Below are positions 55,147-63,075 of a stretch of 64,000 nucleotides of DNA, piece after piece; within the stretch, counting starts at the first letter, position 1, and every line of letters starts with the position of its first letter. The position numbers and the translations under genes are program-made. This DNA is from Haloactinomyces albus. GTDB lineage: Bacteria; Actinomycetota; Actinomycetes; Mycobacteriales; Pseudonocardiaceae. A model generated the notes under the pieces. That model did not search any database and was not told the origin of the DNA. It saw nothing but the letters and a program-made list of their open reading frames with translations. The stretch spans positions 1,426,001-1,490,000 of the forward strand of contig NZ_JAVDXW010000001.1 of assembly GCF_031458135.1 (NCBI RefSeq), read 5' to 3'.

Positions 55147-56555
55147 GGCGACTCCTGATTCCGTGCTTCCGATTGCCTCCCGAAACTCACCAGCTCGTCT
55201 ACGCCGACCTCGCGTACCGCGGCTGCGCACAGCAAGGACTCCAATGCCTCCATCCATTGCTCAGCCCAGCCGGGAGAGCGCATCGCAGTGTCCACTTGGA
55301 GCAGGAGGTGAATCCCCGCCTCGCTCACGTCCGCACTCAGGTAGCGCGATGCCTGCCACAACGGATCATCGAATGTCCAGGAGGTGCGACGCAGGGACGC
55401 CATCCCGCTGAGCTCCTCCTCCGTCACCTCGCGTCGGGGTAACGAGGTGGCTCTCGGCCGGTAGTTGAGCGTGGGGGAGATGTCCAGCCGCACACCCCGT
55501 TCCTCTTCGACAGCCCGGTGAATCTCGACGAGTCCGGTGGGGGGGTAAGAACCGAACCGGTGTGCACCCAGCGCGGCTGACGCCGTTCTGTGGACCAGCT
55601 CCGTGAAGGGCTCCCGACCGATGTCCACACAACAGGGGACGGGTTGAGAACAGGGCACCACGGCATTGACCAGCTCCGGTCGCGACCGGTTGGCGGTGAT
55701 CAGCTGCGCATAGCCGGTACTGCTGCCCTCGAAAGCCGAATCGACCGCGATCATGGCTGCCGTGAGCACGGCGGCCACGCTCTCTCCGCAGCGCAGAGAC
55801 ACTGCGCCCACCGCCAGGTCGAGTGCGGGCGACCGGTGGGACAACGAACGGAACCGGTCTCCCTCCGGCGTGGCACCCCGCGGTGGAGGCGCAGCCGGCA
55901 TCCGGCGAAACACGTCCGCGATTCGCCTTAAGGCCCGCTCCGCCATCCGTTGGCCGCCTTCCCCCGCCTCTGCGGCCGCCTGCTCGTACGGCTGGCGTCC
56001 CGGTTCCCCCGTGCGGGACTCCGGCCAGTCCGGATGGCGTACGGCGACGGTGGCAACAAGATGGTCGGTAACGGGCAGGAGAGCGAACGCGTCCACCGCG
56101 AGGTGACTGAACACCAGCGCCAGAAACCGGGGGGCCAGTCCCTCTGTCACCACCGCGGCGCGCAGTGGCCACTCAGCGGCCACGTCGAACGGTTCCTCCG
56201 CGAGCTCCTCGACAACGGCGGCAGCCGCGTCCACCGCTGCATCCCCCGCTCCCGCCTCGTGGACAGCGAGCCGCACGGTACCCTCAGCATGGACGCGCTG
56301 CCGCGTGGAAGGTCCTTCGCGCACCACGGTACTGCGCAGACCCTCGAAGCGCTGCAGCAGCGTTCTCAGGGCATCGGCCACTTCGGCTTCGGTGACACCG
56401 TGCTGCAATTCGTACAATCTCCTGATTACCAGGCCGCATCCGAATGACCGAGCCGAATCCGTCTCCGCCAGGTAGTACTGCTGACTCCATGTGAGGGGAA
56501 CCAGCCGGTTCTCACCGCCGGTGAAGCGAACCGCGCTGTACTCGAGCCCCACCAT
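55137..56555 (-). CDS. Free-standing condensation-domain protein
   Basis: 472 residues, the size of one NRPS condensation domain with no adenylation or carrier domain attached. VPLTWSQQYYL matches core C1, and the C3 active site (HHxxxDG) is SHLAVDA at 150-156: the catalytic second His (H151) and the Asp (D155) are kept, the first His is Ser and the Gly is Ala. Later segments (VAVLTAAMIAV, LNYRPR) fit cores C5-C7. It may condense an acyl or aminoacyl thioester with an amine, or act as an acyltransferase on a free substrate. It sits between two ATP-grasp genes in the same operon. Confidence 0.83.
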   Translation of the reverse strand: MVGLEYSAVRFTGGENRLVPLTWSQQYYLAETDSARSFGCGLVIRRLYELQHGVTEAEVADALRTLLQRFEGLRSTVVREGPSTRQRVHAEGTVRLAVHEAGAGDAAVDAAAAVVEELAEEPFDVAAEWPLRAAVVTEGLAPRFLALVFSHLAVDAFALLPVTDHLVATVAVRHPDWPESRTGEPGRQPYEQAAAEAGEGGQRMAERALRRIADVFRRMPAAPPPRGATPEGDRFRSLSHRSPALDLAVGAVSLRCGESVAAVLTAAMIAVDSAFEGSSTGYAQLITANRSRPELVNAVVPCSQPVPCCVDIGREPFTELVHRTASAALGAHRFGSYPPTGLVEIHRAVEEERGVRLDISPTLNYRPRATSLPRREVTEEELSGMASLRRTSWTFDDPLWQASRYLSADVSEAGIHLLLQVDTAMRSPGWAEQWMEALESLLCAAAVREVGVDELVSFGRQSEARNQESPCH

Positions 56556-56560
56556 GGCGA

Positions 56561-57847
56561 CTAGGACCGCCCTTCGGACTCGTCGAAGGGTGACCAGCTG
56601 AAAATCAGCTTCTCACCCGCCGCCCTGGCACGGCTCAGGGCTTCGTCCCGGTCAGCGCCTTCCGCGATGACCCAGGCAGCACGGTCGCGATTCGAGCCGT
56701 TGGCCCTGTAAACCATGCCGGGTTGCACTCCAGGTCGCATGTGCACTTCATGCACACCTTCCATCGACTCTGCCTCCGCCACACCGTCAATGGCATCGAG
56801 GCGGCCCAGCGGCGCCGACATGAGGAAGTGCACGACCGCGGTGCGGTCGCAGTCCAGGGTCAGGTCGGGTATTCCGCCGATCAGCGCAGTCATGTGAAGC
56901 CGACACATGTCAACTCCGCTGGTGACACGGACCAGTTCAGGGATGCGGTCCCCTGCGATCCGCCCGTTGACCTCGATCACCCGGGCATCCTCACCATCGG
57001 CCGTGAGCTTCAGCTCCACATGAGCCGGCCCCCAGATCACACCGATCGCCTTCACAGCCTGCTCTGCCTTTTCGAGCAGTAGACGCTCTCGCGCGCCCGA
57101 GACGGGGGCCGGGAAAATATGGCCCATTTCCAGGAAAAATGGTGGTTCGCTGCAGATCTTCTCGGTGAGGCCGAGTACCCGTCCATGCACGACCTCAGCG
57201 GAGTACTCGTCTCCCGGCACACATTCCTCGACAACGACCTGGGGCGTCACCTTCTGCCCGAGGTACTCCCCGATCCGCATGATCTCCTCGGTGATCGCGG
57301 TGACCTGGTCGGCCGAGTCGCAGCGGCGCACCCACAGACTGCCGGTGAGGTCGAGCGGTTTGACGACCACGGGGAAGCCGAATTCGGCAGCGGCAGCCAC
57401 TGCCTCCCCCGGGGACGCACAGACCTGGAAGAGAGGATTGAGACCAGGGGTACCCGCCATCGCCCGGCGCATGGACGCCTTGGAGCGGCAGGCGGTCACG
57501 GCTGCAGGGTCCGGGCCGGCCAGTCCGAGCCGGGAGGCGACTTCGGCGCCGATATCACAGTAGTACTCGTACACCGAGGTAACACCGATCAGTTCTCCCT
57601 CTGCGGCGATCTTCCGGCAGGCCGCCAAGACGGCGTCGACGCTGTGCGTGTCGCAAGAACGGATCTCCACGTTCAGATCGGCAAAGTCACGTCGCAGCGA
57701 AGGGGCCATCGAGTCCGGGGAGGCTGCCAGCACGAGAGGGGTCACCCCCTGCTCCAGCAGGAACTTGGCACAGTCCTGGCCGGCACCGGTCAGTGGTGAC
57801 TCGACGAAAACGACGATACGGGGGAACTCCCGGGGAGCCATACGCAT
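56561..57847 (-). CDS. ATP-grasp ligase 3
   Basis: 428 residues; the start is ATG at 57847 or 57841. The N-terminal domain begins RIVVFVESPLTGAGQDCAKFLLEQG. The core has VVVKPLDLTGSLWV, VVEECVPGDEYSAEVV, HVELKLTADG and the canonical metal motif IEVNGRIAGDRIPEL. Of the three ligases it is the only one with an intact ExNxR motif. C-terminal MRPGVQPGMV and GADRDEALSRARAAGEKL are typical of the L-amino acid ligase C-lobe. It is 5 bases upstream of the condensation-domain gene and should be co-translated. Confidence 0.9.
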   Translation of the reverse strand: MRMAPREFPRIVVFVESPLTGAGQDCAKFLLEQGVTPLVLAASPDSMAPSLRRDFADLNVEIRSCDTHSVDAVLAACRKIAAEGELIGVTSVYEYYCDIGAEVASRLGLAGPDPAAVTACRSKASMRRAMAGTPGLNPLFQVCASPGEAVAAAAEFGFPVVVKPLDLTGSLWVRRCDSADQVTAITEEIMRIGEYLGQKVTPQVVVEECVPGDEYSAEVVHGRVLGLTEKICSEPPFFLEMGHIFPAPVSGARERLLLEKAEQAVKAIGVIWGPAHVELKLTADGEDARVIEVNGRIAGDRIPELVRVTSGVDMCRLHMTALIGGIPDLTLDCDRTAVVHFLMSAPLGRLDAIDGVAEAESMEGVHEVHMRPGVQPGMVYRANGSNRDRAAWVIAEGADRDEALSRARAAGEKLIFSWSPFDESEGRS

Positions 57848-57874
57848 ACTCCTTGATCAGAATCTCGGGGCCGG

Positions 57875-59146
57875 TCATTTGGAGGTGTCGGAGGCGAGGG
57901 GCGGTTCCTGTGGAGCAGGCCTCGTCTCCTCGGCAGGTAGGTCGCGCATCCCGGACAACCGGGAAAGGAGCAACCACAGGACACCGGAGGTCATACCGAT
58001 GCCGGCCACGAACAGGCCTCCACGAACGCCGATCCACTCTCCGAGAACACCGCCGGTAAGCGATCCGAGCGAGAGGATTCCCCAAACGATGAACCGCACA
58101 CTGGCGTTCATCCTGCCCAGCATCTGCGGCGGGCACAGGGCCTGACGAATGCTGACCTGGCCCACGTTGTAAATGACGATTCCGAGACTGACGGTGAACC
58201 AGGGAATCGCGAACAACGCGATTGCCCAGCCTGTGCCCGAGAACGGAATCAACAGTGTCATCGGCACCGCGACCAGATACGACATCCACATGGTTCGCAC
58301 CTGACCGAGCCGAGCGGTGAGCCATCCGGCCACCGTCGCACCCGTGATGCCGCCCAATCCGCTGACCGCCATGAGCAGACCGACTGTGGTACCGGCCAGA
58401 CCGATCTCATCCACCAACAGCAGCATCACCAGGGGCAGTGCCATGCCGTAGAAGAAATTGTAGGTGGCAGCGGATCCGGTAACGGCTCTGAAAATCGGCT
58501 GCCGCAGAACGAAAAGCAGGCCGCTCCTGATGTCGGCCCCCATGCTTCGTCTCTCGCTGTGCTTCGGCTTCTCTTCGACAGTCCTGATACGAGACAGCAG
58601 GCCGACCGACAGCAAGTGGGCGAAGGCTTGAAAAGACACGGCGAGGGAGGCCCCCACAAGCTGCACCAGAGAGCCGCCGAGAGCAGGCCCCGCCATCCTG
58701 GAGACCGCGTTCGTGCTCTCCAGCTTGGCGTTACCCTCGACAAGATGGTCCAGTCCCACGACGGCCGGAATGTACGAGTGGTACGCGATCTCGAAGAAAA
58801 CGCTGGCGAGGCCGATAGCCAGTGACATGATCATCAGGCCGGTGAAATTCATCCATCCCAGTGCGAACCCCACCACCGTGCAGGTCAGAAGCAGGGCACG
58901 CAAAACGTCGCAGACGATGAGGATGGGACGTCGGCGCATCCGATCGATCAACGTGCCCGCCGGTAGCCCAACGAGCAGATACGCGACGGTCTGCGTCGCC
59001 TGCAACAATCCCATCTGGAATGGTGACGCGGCCAGCAAGGTTGCCGCCAGAAGCGGGAGAGCCACCCTGGTCATGTGAGTGCCGAGCATACTGGCCGTCT
59101 GCGCCGCCCAGAACAGGCGGAAATCCCCGTGCTTGAGCAGTGACAT
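57875..59146 (-). CDS. MFS exporter
   Basis: 423 residues from the ATG at 59146. It begins MSLLKHGDFRLFWAAQTASMLG, the start typical of the EntS/MFS_3 exporter group, and has twelve membrane helices with GLPAGTLIDRMRRRPILI after helix 2. Proteins of this type secrete siderophores and other natural products and may give self-resistance. Its place in the middle of the biosynthetic operon, 7 bases after a small ORF and 27 bases before ligase 3, supports a role in exporting the product. Confidence 0.9.
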   Translation of the reverse strand: MSLLKHGDFRLFWAAQTASMLGTHMTRVALPLLAATLLAASPFQMGLLQATQTVAYLLVGLPAGTLIDRMRRRPILIVCDVLRALLLTCTVVGFALGWMNFTGLMIMSLAIGLASVFFEIAYHSYIPAVVGLDHLVEGNAKLESTNAVSRMAGPALGGSLVQLVGASLAVSFQAFAHLLSVGLLSRIRTVEEKPKHSERRSMGADIRSGLLFVLRQPIFRAVTGSAATYNFFYGMALPLVMLLLVDEIGLAGTTVGLLMAVSGLGGITGATVAGWLTARLGQVRTMWMSYLVAVPMTLLIPFSGTGWAIALFAIPWFTVSLGIVIYNVGQVSIRQALCPPQMLGRMNASVRFIVWGILSLGSLTGGVLGEWIGVRGGLFVAGIGMTSGVLWLLLSRLSGMRDLPAEETRPAPQEPPLASDTSK

Positions 59147-59153
59147 GTTCCAC

Positions 59154-59378
59154 CTACCAGGCAATCGAGGGGCAGGGCGCCCCGATGTCCGAACCGGACA
59201 CGAAGGAACGGTGGTGAATCCGGTGGTCCCGTACGCAATCGTCATGACCGTCGATCCGCTGCGGCAGCCCGAAGACATCGCCGGCCAGGTCACAGCCCAC
59301 TGCTTGAAGAGATTCGGGATCGTGCTTCGGGTACTCCGGGGCTCTTCCGCCGAGAACGGGCACGTCCGCGTCGCTCAT
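59154..59378 (-). CDS. 74-residue small protein coupled to the flavoprotein gene
   Basis: The ATG at 59378 overlaps the stop of the upstream flavoprotein gene (ATGA), and its TAG is 7 bases before the MFS start, so it fills the gap exactly. Codon third positions are GC-rich but less so than in neighbours. The peptide starts MSDADVPVLGG, is hydrophilic and acidic-to-neutral with many Asp and His, has cysteines at 29, 48 and 69, and ends in SIAW. No domain, signal peptide or membrane helix is recognised. It may be a small accessory protein or peptide substrate, or a non-functional frame; coupling is the main support. Confidence 0.5.
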   Translation of the reverse strand: MSDADVPVLGGRAPEYPKHDPESLQAVGCDLAGDVFGLPQRIDGHDDCVRDHRIHHRSFVSGSDIGAPCPSIAW

Positions 59379-60016
59379 GGCTGGAGCCGCTGATGAGTCC
59401 AGGGAGAGCTGTCGCCGGACCGCTCGTAGCGCAGCCGACGGTGCAGTCGGTCAGGGCTGCCGTACCAGAACTCGATGCTGTGCGGCACCAATCGGTAACC
59501 GGTCCACTCGGTGGGCCGCGGCACCGGTTGCCCTGCCTCCACCAGAGCTTCGGCCCTGGACCGGAGCTCCGGCTCATCGTTCAGGGGGCGGCTCTGGCTC
59601 GACACTGCGGTCGTCGCCTGCGCAGCGAGCGGACGCCGGGCGAAGAGCGCGTCGGAATCCTCCGCGGCCAGGATTTCGACCGGGCCTTCTGCCGTGAGCT
59701 GCTGAAGGCTTTCACGCCAGTAGAAGGTGATCGAGGCCCAGGGCGAGGACGCCAAGTCGCGGCCTTTCCGACTGCCCTGAAAACTGGTGAACAGCAGTCC
59801 TCGCTCGTCGATCTCCTTCACCAGTAGCACCCTGCTCGACGCCTTGCCCGATGAATCGGCCGTGGCCAGCACGGCGGCGAACGGCTCACGCACCCCGCGG
59901 TTCACCGCGGATTCCAGCCACTCGTGCATCAGTCCGTGCGGTTCCTGCGGAGGTGTGTCGAATTCCGGCAACACCAGAGCGGTGTCACCACTGAGCGTGT
60001 GCGTGTTCGGCGCCAT
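59375..60016 (-). CDS. PdxH/PhzG-like FMN-dependent oxidase
   Basis: 213 residues. FMN-binding segments SSRVLLVKEIDERGLLF and SRKGRDLASSPWASITFYW, and the C-terminal W-x-GYRLVPHSIEFWYG ... LHRRLRYER followed by RLQP, are those of pyridoxamine-5'-phosphate oxidase and its secondary-metabolism relative PhzG. In phenazine clusters the PhzG branch oxidises reduced ring intermediates. In this cluster it could oxidise a cyclic amine or imine intermediate; simple PLP supply for the neighbouring aminotransferase is the alternative. Confidence 0.88.
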   Translation of the reverse strand: MAPNTHTLSGDTALVLPEFDTPPQEPHGLMHEWLESAVNRGVREPFAAVLATADSSGKASSRVLLVKEIDERGLLFTSFQGSRKGRDLASSPWASITFYWRESLQQLTAEGPVEILAAEDSDALFARRPLAAQATTAVSSQSRPLNDEPELRSRAEALVEAGQPVPRPTEWTGYRLVPHSIEFWYGSPDRLHRRLRYERSGDSSPWTHQRLQP

Positions 60017-60080
60017 CCGGTCGTCTCCTTACTCGTCTCTCGTGTCGAAGCCCCTGTTGGGCGGTAATTCCTGTGGTGGA

Positions 60081-60794
60081 TCAAGGCCATGGACCGAGTT
60101 CCGGCAACGAGTCGGTGGACCCGTACGCCTTGGGAGTCCGGCTCACCGGGCGTCCGGTGAGCCAGGCCGCCAAAGTGTTCTGAAGGCCGTGAACCGTGGT
60201 GGGAGTGCCCGTTCCGTACTCCCAGCGACGGTCCGTGTCACCGGCCAGAAGAACCGTGGTCCGGTTCTCCGGGAGACGCGGCAGCAGGTAGCCGACCAGG
60301 TGCTCGCCGAGGGCATCGCTCCAGTCGTCCGCCCCGTACCCGACTTCGAGGTCGGCATAGTGCACGTGCACCTCGCGCCACCAGCACAGCTGAGTCGCCA
60401 GCAACGTCGAATCACGATAGGCGGATGGCAGGCTCCAGTCGTCCGGACCCAACTCGGCCCAAGCCTCCTCGAGCCGGGTGAGTCCGTCCTCCAGGTCCGC
60501 CATGAGCTCACCGGCCGATCGCCCCGCCCCCTTCTCGATGGAGGCGTCGCGGCCGGGACGACCGTCGTCGTAGACCGCGACGATACGACCCTCGAGGGCG
60601 GAACGCGCCTGACGTGCGAAGGCTCTTGCGAGATCTCCGAGATGGGTCAGGACGTGCCCCCTGCTCCACCCCGGAAGACCGGTCGCCTCCCGCATCCGGG
60701 AATCGTCGAGTGCAGACGCATCCGACCGCAACCACCGGTGCGTCTCGGCGATCTCCTCGAGCCGCTTCCTGGGCTCGGTGTCCCGCTGACTCAT
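60081..60794 (-). CDS. Maleylpyruvate isomerase-family (DinB-like, mycothiol-dependent) protein
   Basis: 237 residues. LPGWSRGHVLTHLGDLARAF provides the first metal histidine region, and the WWREVHVHYADLEVGYGADDW segment the HxxxD-type ligands of the MDMPI/DinB four-helix bundle. Family members use mycothiol with a divalent metal for isomerisation or transfer, or act in natural-product tailoring. Start is ATG at 60794 or GTG at 60806; the GTG would overlap the preceding stop (GTGA). The intact metal site suggests a working enzyme. Confidence 0.85.
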   Translation of the reverse strand: MSQRDTEPRKRLEEIAETHRWLRSDASALDDSRMREATGLPGWSRGHVLTHLGDLARAFARQARSALEGRIVAVYDDGRPGRDASIEKGAGRSAGELMADLEDGLTRLEEAWAELGPDDWSLPSAYRDSTLLATQLCWWREVHVHYADLEVGYGADDWSDALGEHLVGYLLPRLPENRTTVLLAGDTDRRWEYGTGTPTTVHGLQNTLAAWLTGRPVSRTPKAYGSTDSLPELGPWP

Positions 60795-60802
60795 CTGTTC
60801 TG

Positions 60803-63031
60803 TCACACCTCCGCAGTCGTGAGCATGTCGTCGAGCTCCGAACTCTTGTCGACCTGCTCCCAGAACTCCCGCATCCATCGCAGGATGTCCTGCATGACGT
60901 GGTGGTTCTGGTTCGGCCTGAGCGCACCGAGCTGGAAAAACATGACGCCCTCGCTCGGCGGACCGAGCAGAGTCAACCGCTTGTCCACCGTCCCCTCGGC
61001 TCGCACCGGGTGGAAGTCCTCGGTGAGGTCGAGGCCACCCGGCTCGAAATCCGGTTCGTGGAGTCCCGGATTGCGCCACTTCCGGACGATGCCACGCTGC
61101 AACAGGTTCGGGTAGATGGGCAGGACGTCGTTCTCGGCGTCGAAGGGATGGACACGGGAGTCGACGAGGACATCGATCGGCAGCACGGCGCCCGTGAGAG
61201 GCCCGCACACCACGAACCGCCCGTTCTCCTCGTCCATGGCTATATCGGATTTCGGGCCGGCCGACACGTCCACCAGTCCGCATTCGATCAGCGCTCGAAT
61301 CTTCTCCATCACTTCGAGCGCGGCACCGTTGCAGAGCCGATTGTGGTGACGCATGAAGACGTCGAGGAAGTCACGGTGCGAGGATGCGTGTAGACCGCCG
61401 AAGTCCACTGCGGCAGCGAGAACGCCCCGTAGATCGCGCCACACGCCGTCAGCCGCTGCCTTCGCCGGGTTCGTCAGGTTGTCCTGGGCGGCCCAGCGGT
61501 GATCGACGTCGATAAAATCCAGCAGGGCACGTCGGTACTCCTCGCCTGTGGAGAACGAGTCGCGGGGGATCGGCCAGATCGAACGTTCCCACGAGAAACG
61601 GTTGTCCGCAGCCTTCTTGGGATGCCGCCACGGAGACTCGGCCCCGGCGACGGCGGCGGCGAGCCCGGCGGGATCTTCGAGGGAGCCGACGATCCCGTCG
61701 GCCTTCTCCGTCCCGAAAACCACGTTCAGAAATCGGCGCAGCGCCGCCTCGACATCCCAATCGCTTTCCTTGGCCGCACTGAGCGCGAAATCGCCTGACA
61801 GGACACTGTCGACCATCTCGACGCCTTCTTCGACGAGAGCTTCGAGAGGAGCGAGAAGACGCCGTACGGAGAGGTCGGACTCCGCTCCCCCGCCTCCGTC
61901 CGCGAGGAACGCATCGTATTCGGGACGCGCGGCCCTCTCGAGATGGCCGCCGAAGTCGGCGCCGAACAGCGTCGTGTAGTACAGATGAGCCATTTCCAGT
62001 ACGACCACGGGAAAAATATGGTCCCGGAAGTTGAGCTGCCACTGCTCGAGGCCGCCGATGGTGGTGGACCGGCCGACCGTCCGCCGTAACCTGCCCACCG
62101 CGTCCTCGGTGAGGAAGACGCCCTTGTGCTCGAGTTCCTCCGGATTTCGCTCCTTGGCGTTGTAGGGACGGGCGAAGGTGAACAGCCCGGCACGACTGAA
62201 CATGACGATGGAATCGGGCTCCTCGCCCGAGGCACGGTAAGTGAGCGTGCCATCGCCCTGCTCCTCGAAGACACCACCTCTGCCCTCGGTCAAGTGCAGG
62301 ATCACATCGATGCCGGTCAACCCCATACCGACGCACCCGACCGTGCTGCCGGGCCCGGCCCGATCCGGTTCGAAAGCATTCTCGAGCGGATAGGCGGAGG
62401 GAACGAACCCAGCAGGGTGACGTTCGGCGAACCGCGCCCACGCGGCCTGGCGGGGGTAACGCACCGGGGCGTTGGAGGAATGGCCGGTGAGCATCAGCAC
62501 GTGGTCGGCGTCCAGAACCTGCTCACCGTCCTCACCAAGGACCCGCAACCTGCCGTCGGACAGCTCCTCGAGATCGGTCACCTCCGCGTGGTGTAAATGG
62601 ACCTCCATCCCCGGCACCTCACGCAGCATCCTGACATAACGAAAGAACTGCTCCCGCAGCGCCAAGCCGTGGATGTAACGCTTCGGCCAGTCCTCTGCCA
62701 CCAGGTCAAAAGCGGTGTCCCCGGTCTCCTCGTACCTGGTGCGGCACCATTCCAGCAGGGTTGGCCGTTCCTCCTTCGGCAGCAGCGGCCCTGCTCCGAC
62801 CACGCTCTCGTCGGCCGCGAAGGCAACCTGACCGACAATACGATTGAGGAAACTGGTGACCGGCTGGTCGATGCTGTGCACCTGGCCAGCACCGAACTGC
62901 CCCGAACGATCGAAGATGTGAATGCCGAGAGATATCGGAGCGGCTGCTGCCCGCGCTGTCGCGGCAAGCCGGTCCAGCACATAGGTGCAGCTGGGTCCCG
63001 CACCGACAATGGCCAGTCTGTTGGAAGGCAT
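60803..63031 (-). CDS. FAD/NAD(P)-binding protein (NAD_binding_9 type), probable oxygenase or dehydrogenase
   Basis: 742 residues from the ATG at 63031, with AAGGAG upstream. The FAD motif is AIVGAGPSCTYVL (about 7-19), and a second Rossmann motif, GCVGMGLTGIDVIL, lies near 236. The long C-terminal half has a helical region without a recognised domain and ends EQVDKSSELDDMLTTAEV. The family is seen in amino-acid-derived natural-product clusters, but the reaction is usually unassigned; N-hydroxylation or oxidation of an amino acid is a guess. The aminotransferase gene lies 44 bases upstream and the DinB-like gene overlaps or abuts downstream. Confidence 0.82.
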   Translation of the reverse strand: MPSNRLAIVGAGPSCTYVLDRLAATARAAAAPISLGIHIFDRSGQFGAGQVHSIDQPVTSFLNRIVGQVAFAADESVVGAGPLLPKEERPTLLEWCRTRYEETGDTAFDLVAEDWPKRYIHGLALREQFFRYVRMLREVPGMEVHLHHAEVTDLEELSDGRLRVLGEDGEQVLDADHVLMLTGHSSNAPVRYPRQAAWARFAERHPAGFVPSAYPLENAFEPDRAGPGSTVGCVGMGLTGIDVILHLTEGRGGVFEEQGDGTLTYRASGEEPDSIVMFSRAGLFTFARPYNAKERNPEELEHKGVFLTEDAVGRLRRTVGRSTTIGGLEQWQLNFRDHIFPVVVLEMAHLYYTTLFGADFGGHLERAARPEYDAFLADGGGGAESDLSVRRLLAPLEALVEEGVEMVDSVLSGDFALSAAKESDWDVEAALRRFLNVVFGTEKADGIVGSLEDPAGLAAAVAGAESPWRHPKKAADNRFSWERSIWPIPRDSFSTGEEYRRALLDFIDVDHRWAAQDNLTNPAKAAADGVWRDLRGVLAAAVDFGGLHASSHRDFLDVFMRHHNRLCNGAALEVMEKIRALIECGLVDVSAGPKSDIAMDEENGRFVVCGPLTGAVLPIDVLVDSRVHPFDAENDVLPIYPNLLQRGIVRKWRNPGLHEPDFEPGGLDLTEDFHPVRAEGTVDKRLTLLGPPSEGVMFFQLGALRPNQNHHVMQDILRWMREFWEQVDKSSELDDMLTTAEV

Positions 63032-63075
63032 GGTGAGTCTCCTTGTGGGATCTGTTGGCCATTCCGGCCTTTCCG

